A DNA stretch of 64,000 bases. It comes from JBBQNJ01 sp038329845. GTDB taxonomy: Bacteria; Planctomycetota; Phycisphaerae; Tepidisphaerales; Tepidisphaeraceae. Location of the stretch: contig JBBQNJ010000008.1 in NCBI GenBank assembly GCA_038329845.1, positions 17,452-81,451 of the forward strand. The letters run 5' to 3'. The translations under genes were made by a program, and so were the position numbers. Below, in pieces: positions 17,775 through 25,759 of the stretch (the first letter of the stretch is position 1; the number at the start of each line of letters is the position of its first letter). Below the pieces are notes generated by a model that worked only from the letters and a program-made list of their open reading frames with translations, did no database searches and had not been told where the DNA came from.

Positions 17775-18077
17775 CGCCCCGGCGATGCGCTGAGGCGACG
17801 CCGCGCCGATACGCTGAAGCGCTGAGGCAACGCCCCGCCGATGCGATGAGGCAACGTCGCGCTGAGGCATGAAACAGCCGAGACCGCCGATCGCCGCCTC
17901 AGCCGATTTTGCATCGGCCGAGTCCGTCGACTGATCTCAAATCTGAAGTCGGGTTTTGCCAACCACCGGCGCGATTGATCTCAAATTTGAAATCTAAAAT
18001 CAACTTTGCCAATCGCCAGGACCGATCGGAAGCCGATTTTTCACCCCCGTCGGCACCCCTTATGATGTCATTCCCCC
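17775..18077. repeat. Convergent intergenic region with short degenerate repeats
   Basis: The first 100 bases contain repeated versions of GATGCGMTGAGGCAACGCC (17782-17870). The second half has two versions of TGATCTCAAATYTGAA (about 17931 and 17977) next to a GCCAA-type word. No gene-like frame and no convincing terminator hairpin were found between the convergent pyrG and efp genes. Confidence 0.6.
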
Positions 18078-18632
18078 TCAAGCGCGGCTGAGATATCCGC
18101 CGGTCTCGGTGCTGATGCGCAGAGTCTCACCGTTCTCAATGAACGCCGGAACCCGCGTCTTCAGGCCCGTCTCCAAAGTCGCATCCTTGAGCTGATTGGT
18201 GGCGGTAGCGCCCTTGATCCCCGGCGGAGTATCGGTCACTTTCAGGTCCACGGTCTTGGGCAGCTCATAGCTGACGATCCGGCCATCGTGGAACAGGGCG
18301 CTGATCTGGGTGTTCGGCTTGAGATACAGAATATCGTCGCCGAAGACTTCCTTAGAGATCGCGTTTTGATCATAGGTCTCCAGGTCCATGATCACGTGTC
18401 CCTCGTTGTCCGAATAGAGATACTCGACATTTCGGCGGTCGAGATTGACCACGTCGACGTCATCGGTGGCACCGACGCGTTTGTCCATGATCGTCCCTTT
18501 GCTTACGTCGCGCAGCTTGAACTGCACCTTGGCCCGAAGGTTCCCGGGGGTGTTGTGATCGGCATTGGTCACCACGAACAGCTTCCCATCGATAACGACC
18601 GCCTGTCCACGGCGCACATCACTGGCTCGCAT
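18078..18632 (-). CDS. efp: Translation elongation factor P
   Basis: Binds ribosomes stalled at polyproline and helps peptide-bond formation. 184 residues with the KOW-like N-terminal domain and two OB-fold domains (DDILYLKPNTQISALFHDG; VTDTPPGIKGATATNQLKDA; RVPAFIENGETLRIST near the C-terminus). The conserved loop reads HNTPGNLRAK, so the tip residue that is Lys or Arg in most EF-P is Asn31 here. The start is the ATG five bases after GAGG; a GTG two codons upstream overlaps that site. Its own promoter lies just upstream. Confidence 0.94.
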   Translation of the reverse strand: MRASDVRRGQAVVIDGKLFVVTNADHNTPGNLRAKVQFKLRDVSKGTIMDKRVGATDDVDVVNLDRRNVEYLYSDNEGHVIMDLETYDQNAISKEVFGDDILYLKPNTQISALFHDGRIVSYELPKTVDLKVTDTPPGIKGATATNQLKDATLETGLKTRVPAFIENGETLRISTETGGYLSRA

Positions 18633-18682
18633 ACTCACCTCAGCGCAAAAAGGGGTTGGGGAAAGGTTAATGAAAGGAGAAA

Positions 18683-18711
18683 ATTGTACCCGCTGAGAAG
18701 GCCGACGTCAA
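18683..18711 (-). promoter_or_regulatory. Sigma-70-like promoter for efp
   Basis: On the minus strand: TTGACG (18706-18711), a 17-base spacer, TACAAT (18683-18688). The predicted transcript has a leader of about 45 bases with a GAGG ribosome-binding site. Confidence 0.7.
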
Positions 18712-18952
18712 ACCCCCGGAATGCGGAATTCTTGTGGCGAACGATCCGGGCTTGCGATTCGCCGCGGCGATAGTCTGAGGCCGGGCCAATCGGTCGAACT
18801 CAATACCTTGGCGATTCGATTGCCTTGGTGCCGCCGGTGTCCTCACCGGCGGCACTTCATCCGTGACATTCGGTCTCTGGTTCTTCTTTGAATGAACCAA
18901 GTTTGCCAAGAGCAGGCGCTATACCCGGGCCAATAGCGCCGCGGGGCGGGGC

Positions 18953-18980
18953 TTGACGAAATCGCGGCGATGGATAAAAT
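18953..18980 (+). promoter_or_regulatory. Promoter of the tetR-RND operon
   Basis: TTGACG (18953-18958), a 16-base spacer and TAAAAT (18975-18980), 28 bases before the tetR start codon. A palindromic operator abuts the -10 box. Confidence 0.65.
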
Positions 18981-18981
18981 G

Positions 18982-18995
18982 ACTGACTGGTCAGT
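18982..18995. promoter_or_regulatory. TetR-type operator
   Basis: Perfect 6-base inverted repeat with a 2-base centre, ACTGAC-TG-GTCAGT, placed between the -10 box and the tetR start codon. The position would let the regulator block its own transcription. Sites of this TGACTGGTCA type are common for AcrR-like TetR proteins that control efflux pumps. Confidence 0.65.
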
Positions 18996-19007
18996 TAAAT
19001 ATTCGGA

Positions 19008-19661
19008 ATGGCCGATGCAACCGTAAAATCACCGGGACGCCCCGTGGACCGCACCTTGGCGGCCCGTCGCCGCGAGGAGATCCTCGCCGCCGCCATCGGG
19101 CAGTTCGCCAGCACCGGGTTTGCCGGGACCGATCTGGAGTCGATCGCGGCCGAGCTGGGCTGCGCCAAGGGGACGCTGTACCGCTATTTCCCCAGCAAGG
19201 CCACGCTGTTCCGCGACGCGGTAGACGAGATCATGCGGAAGCTCGTCGAACAGCTCAGCGCCCCCGCCGGGGTCGATCCGCTCGAGCAGCTTGAGAACGG
19301 GGTGCGGGCATTCCTATCGTATTTCCACGCGAACCCGACCTACGTCGAGATGCTGATCCAGGAGCGGGCTCAGTTCCGCGATCGCCAGCGCCCGACGTAT
19401 TACCGTTACCGTGACGCCAGTCGTCCGGAATGGGAACGTTGGTTGCGGGCGATGATGAAGGATGGACGATTGCGCAAAGTTCCCCCGGCGCGGGTGCTGG
19501 ATGTGCTGGGGGACTTGATGTATGGGACGATTTTCGTGAACTACTTCGCCTGCCGAAAGAAAACCTTGCAGCAGCAGGCCGAGGACGTGCTGGACGTGTT
19601 GCTGAACGGGTTGCTTACCCTCCAGGAGAAAGCTCGACGATCGGCCAACGCCGGCGGTTGA
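19008..19661 (+). CDS. TetR/AcrR-family transcriptional repressor
   Basis: 217 residues. The N-terminal helix-turn-helix spans about residues 22-68 (REEILAAAIGQFASTGFAGTDLESIAAELGCAKGTLYRYFPSK-type TetR signature). The all-alpha C-terminal domain, from about residue 80, would bind a ligand and dimerise. It is followed after 42 bases by the efflux membrane-fusion gene, and the palindrome at 18982-18995 is a natural site for autorepression. Likely represses the efflux operon until a toxic ligand binds; the ligand is unknown. Confidence 0.88.
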   Translation: MADATVKSPGRPVDRTLAARRREEILAAAIGQFASTGFAGTDLESIAAELGCAKGTLYRYFPSKATLFRDAVDEIMRKLVEQLSAPAGVDPLEQLENGVRAFLSYFHANPTYVEMLIQERAQFRDRQRPTYYRYRDASRPEWERWLRAMMKDGRLRKVPPARVLDVLGDLMYGTIFVNYFACRKKTLQQQAEDVLDVLLNGLLTLQEKARRSANAGG

Positions 19662-19703
19662 GCGATGGATTCTTCCCCCCCAAGAGAAAACCGGGATTTG
19701 TTT

Positions 19704-21116
19704 ATGAAACGACGATTCGGCGTGGTGGTGGTCATGGGCATGGTCTGGGCCATGGGCGTGGCGTGCAAGCCGCGGTCGCAGCAGCGGCCGGCGCCGCCGC
19801 CGGCGCCGGTCACGGTGACGACCCCCTTGCAGCGTGAGATCCTCGACTGGGACGAGTTCGACGGGCGGTTGGCCGCGGTGGATCAGGTCGAGGTGCGGGC
19901 CAGGGTCAGCGGGTTTCTCGAATCGGTCAAGTTCGAGGAAGGATCGATTGTCAAACAAGGCCAGGTGCTGTTCGTTATCGACGGGGCGCTGTTCCAGGCT
20001 GCCTATGACCAGGCGGCGGCGGAGATGCAGCGGGCCCAGGCGCAGCTCGATTACGACTCGGCGGAACTGAGTCGGCTCGAGGACTTGCGCCGTTCGGGCG
20101 TCAGCTCGGTGAAGGAATACGAAGACGCCCGGCTTTCGCAGCGCCGCTCGTCCTCGGCGGTGGCCGCGGCGAAGGCGGCGCTGCAAACGGCCTCACTGAA
20201 CCTCGGATACACCAACGTCGCGGCGCCGATCACCGGACGTATCGGGCGCAAGCTCGTGACCGCCGGAAACCTCGTCGCTGGCGGAGCCAATCAGTCCACG
20301 CTGCTGACCACCATCGTGTCGCTCGATCCGATCTACTGCTATTTCGACGCCGATGAACGATCGGTGCTGAAATACCAGCGACTCGCCCGCGCCAACCAGT
20401 TGGCGGGCGTTAGCGTCGCGCAAGTTCCATGCTGGATGGGGCTCAGCGACGAGAAAGGCTTTGTGCACCGGGGGAACATCGACTTCGTCAACAACGCGCT
20501 GGACCCGGGCACCGGGACGCTCGAGGCCCGCGGCGTTTTTCCCAACCCCAATGGGGTGCTGACGCCAGGGTTGTTCGCGCGGATGCGGATCCCCGGCAGC
20601 ACGGTATATGAGGCGATCCTGCTTCCCGACGATGCGATCCTCACCGATCAGAGCCAGCGCTATGTCCTGACCGTGGATGAGAAGAACGTCGCCCACTACC
20701 AGAGGGTCGAGCTGGGCACGCTGTATGAAGGGCTTCGAGTGATCGCCGGCGGCGTCAAGCCGACCGACCACGTGATCATCAACGGGCAGATCCGGGTGCG
20801 ACCCGGGGCGATCGTGAACCCCACGGTGGCACCGTTCCCGGCGTCGGCGCCTTCGGAGATGAACCGCGAACTGGTTCGACGACTGACCAATCCCGATGCG
20901 GCGACCCGGCCCGCAGCGCCGATGGATGCCCCGTCGCAGCGCAGCGCGGCCACGAACGCCGCAGCCCCGGCGACGCGAAAATCGCCGACCACGCAAGGCA
21001 CCGCCCCGGCGCAAGGCACCGCCCCGGCGCAAGGCGCCGAAGCGGCCCGGCGAGTCGCGGCCGAGCTTGGCCAGGCGACCAAGCCGATGGGTGTGAACGT
21101 GGAGGTGGCGCAGTGA
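19704..21116 (+). CDS. RND efflux periplasmic adaptor (membrane fusion protein)
   Basis: 470 residues. Lipoprotein-like N-terminus MKRRFGVVVVMGMVWAMGVAC with the cysteine at residue 21. The HlyD/AcrA core follows: barrel-sandwich VRARVSGFLESVKFEEGSIVKQGQVLFVID-type, a coiled-coil hairpin rich in Ala/Gln (AAEMQRAQAQLDYDSAELSR), then YTNVAAPITGRIGRK and a beta-barrel. The C-terminal 90 residues are low-complexity Ala/Pro/Thr, including a duplicated APAQGT element. It would link the inner-membrane pump to an outer-membrane channel. Overlaps the pump gene by 4 bases. An ATG 13 codons upstream is possible but gives no better signal. Confidence 0.92.
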   Translation: MKRRFGVVVVMGMVWAMGVACKPRSQQRPAPPPAPVTVTTPLQREILDWDEFDGRLAAVDQVEVRARVSGFLESVKFEEGSIVKQGQVLFVIDGALFQAAYDQAAAEMQRAQAQLDYDSAELSRLEDLRRSGVSSVKEYEDARLSQRRSSSAVAAAKAALQTASLNLGYTNVAAPITGRIGRKLVTAGNLVAGGANQSTLLTTIVSLDPIYCYFDADERSVLKYQRLARANQLAGVSVAQVPCWMGLSDEKGFVHRGNIDFVNNALDPGTGTLEARGVFPNPNGVLTPGLFARMRIPGSTVYEAILLPDDAILTDQSQRYVLTVDEKNVAHYQRVELGTLYEGLRVIAGGVKPTDHVIINGQIRVRPGAIVNPTVAPFPASAPSEMNRELVRRLTNPDAATRPAAPMDAPSQRSAATNAAAPATRKSPTTQGTAPAQGTAPAQGAEAARRVAAELGQATKPMGVNVEVAQ

Positions 21117-24100
21117 ACTTCGCCCGATTTTTCACCGATCGCCCGGTTTTTGCCGGCGTCCTCGCCATCGTCACCGTGCTGGTGGGATTGATCGCCATGG
21201 CCAATCTCCCGGTGGCGCAGTACCCGGAGATCGCCCCTCCGACGGTCGTGGTCAGCGCCCGCTATCCGGGCGCTGATGCCCAGACGGTGGCCGAGGCCAT
21301 CGCCACCCCCATCGAGCAGCAACTCAACGGCGTCGAGAACATGCTCTACATGTCGAGCCAGGCGAACAACGACGGCTCGATGCAGTTGACCGTGACGTTC
21401 GCACTGGGCACGAACCTGGACATCGCCCAGGTGCAGGTGCAGAACCGCGTGGCGCTGGCCGAGCCGCAGTTGCCCGAGGAGGTGCGCCGCCAGGGGGTCA
21501 CGGTCAACAAACGATCGCCGGACATCACCTTGGTGATCCAGGTGTTCTCGCCGACCGAGCAATATGACCGGCTCTACCTGAGCAACTTTGTCACCTTGCA
21601 GTTGCGCGATCAGATCGCGCGGGTGCAGGGCGTGGGGGATATCCGCGTGTTCGGGGCACGCGATTATTCGATGCGGCTGTGGCTGGACCCGCAGAAGATG
21701 GCGGTTCGCAACATCACCGCCGGCGACGTGGTCTCGGCGGTGCGGTCGCAGAACGTCCAGGTGGCCGCCGGCGTGGTCGGTGCCCCGCCGCTGCCGCCCG
21801 ATGCGGCGCGATTCCAGTACACGGTGACGGCGCAGGGGCAGTTGCAGACGCCCGAGCAGTTCGGCGATGTGATCGTCAAGGCCGGCGCCGGCGCCAGCGT
21901 GATCCGCGTGCGCGACGTGGCGCGGGTGGAACTCGGCGGCAGCGATTATTCCACCGTCAGCTTCTACAACGATCAGGCGGCGATCGGGCTGGCGGTGTTC
22001 CAGTTGCCCGGGTCCAACTCGATCACGACCGCCGACGCGATCTACGCCAGGATGGAGGAACTGAAAAAGACCTTCCCCCCGGGGATCGATTACGCCATTC
22101 CGTTCGACACGACGTTGTTCGTGCGCGAGAGCATCCAGGACGTGGTGGTGACTCTGCTCGAGGCGATCGTGCTGGTCGTGCTGGTCGTGCTGGTGTTCCT
22201 GCAAAGCTGGCGAGCCTCGCTCGTGCCGCTGCTGGCGATCCCGGTATCGCTGATCGGAACCTTCGCGTTCATGAAGCTGTTCGGATTCTCGATCAACAAC
22301 CTCTCGCTGTTCGGGCTGGTGCTGGCGATCGGCATCGTGGTCGACGACGCGATCGTGGTCGTGGAGAACGTCGAGCGCTGGCTCGCCGAGGGACTAAGCC
22401 CCCGCCAAGCGGCGTACAAAGCGATGGACGAGGTGACGCCCGCGGTCATCGCCATCGCGTTCGGATTGTCCGCCGTCTTCATCCCGGTGGCGTTCATCAG
22501 CGGCATCACCGGCCAGTTCTACAAACAGTTTGCCCTGACGATCTCGATCTCGACACTGCTGAGCGCGTTCAACTCCCTTACGCTTAGCCCGGCGCTGTGC
22601 GCGCTGCTGCTGCATCATCCCAACGAACGCAAAGACTTCTTCGGACGGGCGATCGACTTCACTGTCGGCTGGTTTTTTCGGCTTTTCAACCGTGGACTGG
22701 ACTTTTCCACCCGCGCCTATGCCGGAGCGCTTCGCCGAGTCCTGCGATTCAGCGTCGTTGCGCTGCTGGTCTACCTCGGGCTGGGATACCTCGGCTATGT
22801 CGGGTTCGCCCGAGTTCCGACCGGCTTCATCCCGTCGCAAGACCAGGGGTTCTTGTTCGTCAATCTCCAGATGCCCGATGCCGCAACCGTGCAGCGGACC
22901 GAGCAGACGGCCCTGAAACTGATGGCCATCGCCCGCAAGGCGCCCGGGGTGAAGGCCACCATCGCCATCGTCGGATTCTCGTTCCTCACCGGCGCCAGCC
23001 AGTCCAACGCCGCCACGATGTTCGTCTCGCTGGACCCCTTCGAGCAGCGCAAGGCACACCCCGAACAAGCCTCCATGGCGCTGGCCGGGCGCCTCATGGG
23101 ACAATTCTCGCAAGTACAGGAGGGGTTGGCGCTGGTCTTTCCGCCGCCGCCCGTTCGCGGCGTGGGGGCGGCGGGCGGATTCAAGATGCAGGTCCAGGAT
23201 CGCACCGGAGTGAACGATCCGCAGGCATTGCAGGCGGCGGTGGGACAGTTGATGGCGGCGGCGCGGGAAGAGCCGCGGATCGCCAACCTGTTCAGCAGCC
23301 TGCGGGCCAGCACCCCGCAGTTGCGGGTCGATGTGGATCGCACCCGCGTTAAGCAACAAGGCATCGAGGTCACGGACGTGTTCCAGACCCTCAACGTCTT
23401 CCTCGGCTCGCAATACATCAACGATTTCACGTATCTCGGGCGGGTGTTCCGGGTGTTGGCCCAGTCGGAAGCGAAATTCCGGGCCACCCCGCAGGATATC
23501 GGGCAGTTCCAGGTGCGCAACAAGCAAGGCGACATGGTGCCGCTGGCATCCGTCACCAACGTGCGGACCATTTCCGGCCCGGATCGCATCGCCCGCTACA
23601 ACCTGTATATGGCCGCCGATATCCAGGGCTCGGGTGCCCCGGGCGTCAGCAGCGGCGACGCGATCCAGATCATGGAGCGGCTGGCGGAGAAAACCCTTCC
23701 GCCGGGATACGCCTATGAATGGACCGAGCTGAGCTACCAGGAAAAAGTCGCGGGAAACACTGCGTTTCTGATCTTCCCGTTGTGCGTGCTGTTCGTCTGG
23801 CTCACCCACTCGGCCGAGTACGAGAGCTTTTCCCTCTCGACGGCGATCATCCTCATCGTGCCGATGTGCCTGGTCGCGGGCATCTGGGGAGTGGCACTCA
23901 GCGGCCAGGACAACAACATCTTCACGCAGATCGGCTTCGTCGTGCTGGTGGGGCTAAGCGCCAAGAACGCCGTTCTGATCGTCGAGTTCGCCAAGCAGCA
24001 GGAGGAAAAAGGCCTGGCGCCGTTTGATGCAGCGCTCGAGGCGGCCCGCTTACGACTGCGCCCGATCCTCATGACCAGCTTCGCGTTCATCCTGGGCGTG

Positions 24101-24295
24101 GTTCCCCTCGTCATCGCCAAGGGCGCCGGCGCCGAGATGCGACACGCCCTGGGAACCGTCGTTTTCTGGGGAATGATCGGCGTGACCTTCTTCGGAATCT
24201 TCCTCACGCCCGTCTTCTACCTGGTGATCCGCAAAATCGTCGGCGGTCGCATCGGCCACCGCGGCGAGCCGGAGGTTGCCCATCCGAACGATTGA
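21113..24295 (+). CDS. RND multidrug efflux transporter (AcrB/MexB-like, HAE1 family)
   Basis: 1060 residues, the usual length for proton-driven hydrophobe/amphiphile efflux pumps. Family features are readable: MNFARFFTDRPVFAGVLAIV at the N-terminus, LPVAQYPEIAPPTVVVSARYPGA, and LAIGIVVDDAIVVVENVER in TM4 with the proton-relay aspartate pair. The second half has GLSAKNAVLIVEFA with the TM10 lysine and RLRPILMTSFAFILGVVPL. Two large periplasmic loops lie between TM1-2 and TM7-8. No outer-membrane factor (TolC/OprM) gene follows, so the channel must be encoded elsewhere. Confidence 0.95.
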   Translation: MNFARFFTDRPVFAGVLAIVTVLVGLIAMANLPVAQYPEIAPPTVVVSARYPGADAQTVAEAIATPIEQQLNGVENMLYMSSQANNDGSMQLTVTFALGTNLDIAQVQVQNRVALAEPQLPEEVRRQGVTVNKRSPDITLVIQVFSPTEQYDRLYLSNFVTLQLRDQIARVQGVGDIRVFGARDYSMRLWLDPQKMAVRNITAGDVVSAVRSQNVQVAAGVVGAPPLPPDAARFQYTVTAQGQLQTPEQFGDVIVKAGAGASVIRVRDVARVELGGSDYSTVSFYNDQAAIGLAVFQLPGSNSITTADAIYARMEELKKTFPPGIDYAIPFDTTLFVRESIQDVVVTLLEAIVLVVLVVLVFLQSWRASLVPLLAIPVSLIGTFAFMKLFGFSINNLSLFGLVLAIGIVVDDAIVVVENVERWLAEGLSPRQAAYKAMDEVTPAVIAIAFGLSAVFIPVAFISGITGQFYKQFALTISISTLLSAFNSLTLSPALCALLLHHPNERKDFFGRAIDFTVGWFFRLFNRGLDFSTRAYAGALRRVLRFSVVALLVYLGLGYLGYVGFARVPTGFIPSQDQGFLFVNLQMPDAATVQRTEQTALKLMAIARKAPGVKATIAIVGFSFLTGASQSNAATMFVSLDPFEQRKAHPEQASMALAGRLMGQFSQVQEGLALVFPPPPVRGVGAAGGFKMQVQDRTGVNDPQALQAAVGQLMAAAREEPRIANLFSSLRASTPQLRVDVDRTRVKQQGIEVTDVFQTLNVFLGSQYINDFTYLGRVFRVLAQSEAKFRATPQDIGQFQVRNKQGDMVPLASVTNVRTISGPDRIARYNLYMAADIQGSGAPGVSSGDAIQIMERLAEKTLPPGYAYEWTELSYQEKVAGNTAFLIFPLCVLFVWLTHSAEYESFSLSTAIILIVPMCLVAGIWGVALSGQDNNIFTQIGFVVLVGLSAKNAVLIVEFAKQQEEKGLAPFDAALEAARLRLRPILMTSFAFILGVVPLVIAKGAGAEMRHALGTVVFWGMIGVTFFGIFLTPVFYLVIRKIVGGRIGHRGEPEVAHPND

Positions 24296-24352
24296 CTACC
24301 CCCCGATAGCGATCCTCGACCCACCCAGCGCCGGGTGGCCAATCTCCGAGAC

Positions 24353-24448
24353 GGCGCATCGCGATTTGCCGACATTGTGTGGATCGACGCGTCGTTTGCC
24401 CGGCGATGAACTCGGTGGCACAGGGCGCATCGCGATTTGCCGACATTG
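24353..24448 (+). repeat. Pair of 25-base direct repeats
   Basis: GGCGCATCGCGATTTGCCGA followed by CATTG occurs at 24353-24377 and again at 24424-24448. Similarity continues into YGTSGATCGA. They lie in the 217-base gap after the efflux pump gene; no gene is seen in the gap. Confidence 0.8.
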
Positions 24449-24512
24449 CGTCGATCGACCCGGGCGGGTAGGTTGCGGCGGAGTTGGCTGTCCCTGAACT
24501 GGAGACGCGATC

Positions 24513-24848
24513 ATGCCGGTGGAAAAATGGTCGGATGATGTGGTCGTGGTGCATCTGGCGGACGATCCGCAGTTCACCGACGATCTGCAATCGCTCGAAG
24601 CCCAGGTCATGGGCAAGAAATTGAACGTGGTGCTGGACTTCGCCTCGGTGCATTTTGTCAATTCATCGAACATCGCCAAGATACTGAAGCTGCGAAAACT
24701 CATCGCCGCCGCGGCCGCCAGGCTGGTGCTATGCAATGTCGGCACGCAGGTCTGGAGCGTGTTTCTGATCACCGGCCTCGATAAGCTGTTCGACTTCAGC
24801 GACAACGTCCCCACGGCGCTGGCCACGCTGCAAATGAGCGCTTCGTAG
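24513..24848 (+). CDS. STAS-domain protein (anti-sigma-factor-antagonist type)
   Basis: 111 residues, a complete single STAS domain: beta strand VVVVHLAD, then LNVVLDFASVHFVNSSNIAKILKL with the serine pair where SpoIIAA-like proteins are phosphorylated, RLVLCNVGTQVWSVFLITGLDKLF and a closing helix. Typically such proteins bind an anti-sigma kinase or act in phosphorelays. No partner kinase or sigma factor is adjacent, so the pathway is unknown. Confidence 0.85.
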   Translation: MPVEKWSDDVVVVHLADDPQFTDDLQSLEAQVMGKKLNVVLDFASVHFVNSSNIAKILKLRKLIAAAAARLVLCNVGTQVWSVFLITGLDKLFDFSDNVPTALATLQMSAS

Positions 24849-24944
24849 CGCTGGGCCTGGGCGGATATCTTAAATTGTCACGGCGGTGCCGGCGCTCGCC
24901 TCGGGGTGATCTTGGCGGCCGGCAAAGGGCTGGCGGGCGGGTAC

Positions 24945-25595
24945 ATGAAACGATTCGTGGTCATCGGGCTGGGCAACTTCGGGGCGACGGTCTCGCAGAC
25001 GCTGCACGCGCAGGGGCATGATGTCGTGGCGATCGACGCCGATCAGGAGGCCGTGGATCGTATCGCCCCGCATGTGACGCGGGCGGCCGTCGGCGATGGG
25101 CGCAAGCCCGCGACGCTCGAGCGCATCGGTGCCAAGGGCGCCGATGCCGGGGTGGTCAGCACCGGCGACGACATCGCCTCGAGCATCCTGGCCACACTGG
25201 CGCTGCGCGATTTCGGGGTCGAAACCATTTACGCCAAGGTGATCAGCCGCGATCATGCCCGGGTGATGGACAAGATCGGCGTGACCGAGACGATCTTTCC
25301 CGAACACGAATCGGCGATGGCGCTGGCGTCGCGCATGACCGGCAAGGCGCTGCTGAACTACGTGAAACTCGCCGAGCATTTCTCTATCCAGGAGATGGGC
25401 CTTCCCGACACCTGGAACGGCAAAACGCTGCGGGAATTGAAGCTGCGGGGCCAGTATGAAGTGACGATCGTTGGCGTTCACGACAACCTGCTCGACGAAG
25501 TGCAGTTGCCCAACCCGGATTCAACCCTCAAGGAATCCGACACCCTCCTGGTCGCCGGCCGCGACGAGGCGCTAGCCCGTCTGGCGAAGTTATAG
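24945..25595 (+). CDS. TrkA/KtrA-type potassium channel regulatory (RCK) protein
   Basis: 216 residues. An N-terminal Rossmann RCK_N domain opens with VVIGLGNFGATVSQTL (GxGxxG nucleotide-binding loop) and an acidic residue at the end of strand 2 (VVAIDAD). A C-terminal RCK_C domain spans about residues 135-216 and ends SDTLLVAGRDEAL. Regulates a K+ channel such as KtrB/TrkH by sensing nucleotides; no channel gene is adjacent. The start is the ATG giving MKRFVVIG; 13 upstream codons lack family similarity. Confidence 0.9.
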   Translation: MKRFVVIGLGNFGATVSQTLHAQGHDVVAIDADQEAVDRIAPHVTRAAVGDGRKPATLERIGAKGADAGVVSTGDDIASSILATLALRDFGVETIYAKVISRDHARVMDKIGVTETIFPEHESAMALASRMTGKALLNYVKLAEHFSIQEMGLPDTWNGKTLRELKLRGQYEVTIVGVHDNLLDEVQLPNPDSTLKESDTLLVAGRDEALARLAKL

Positions 25596-25643
25596 GATGT
25601 CGCCAGGCGAGGCGAAGGCGCGTCCGCTTCGGGCCGATAGTGC

Positions 25644-25649
25644 TATAAT
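25644..25649 (+). promoter_or_regulatory. Extended -10 promoter element before the Ser/Thr kinase
   Basis: A perfect TATAAT preceded by TGC (extended -10 TGn) in the 160-base gap before the kinase gene. No clear -35 hexamer, which fits an extended -10 promoter. Confidence 0.5.
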
Positions 25650-25759
25650 ACGATTGCGCGGAGATTGCGGCGGACGCCGCGGAAACGCTCGCGCGGTGGC
25701 GGGATCGCAATGCGCGATCTATCGTTCGCCTGGCGGTGCCTTGGGAAATGGGTGTTTGC

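Noticed and set aside
17775..18077. A bidirectional terminator between convergent pyrG and efp
   Set aside because: Only short direct repeats are visible; I found no stem followed by a T-run on either strand.
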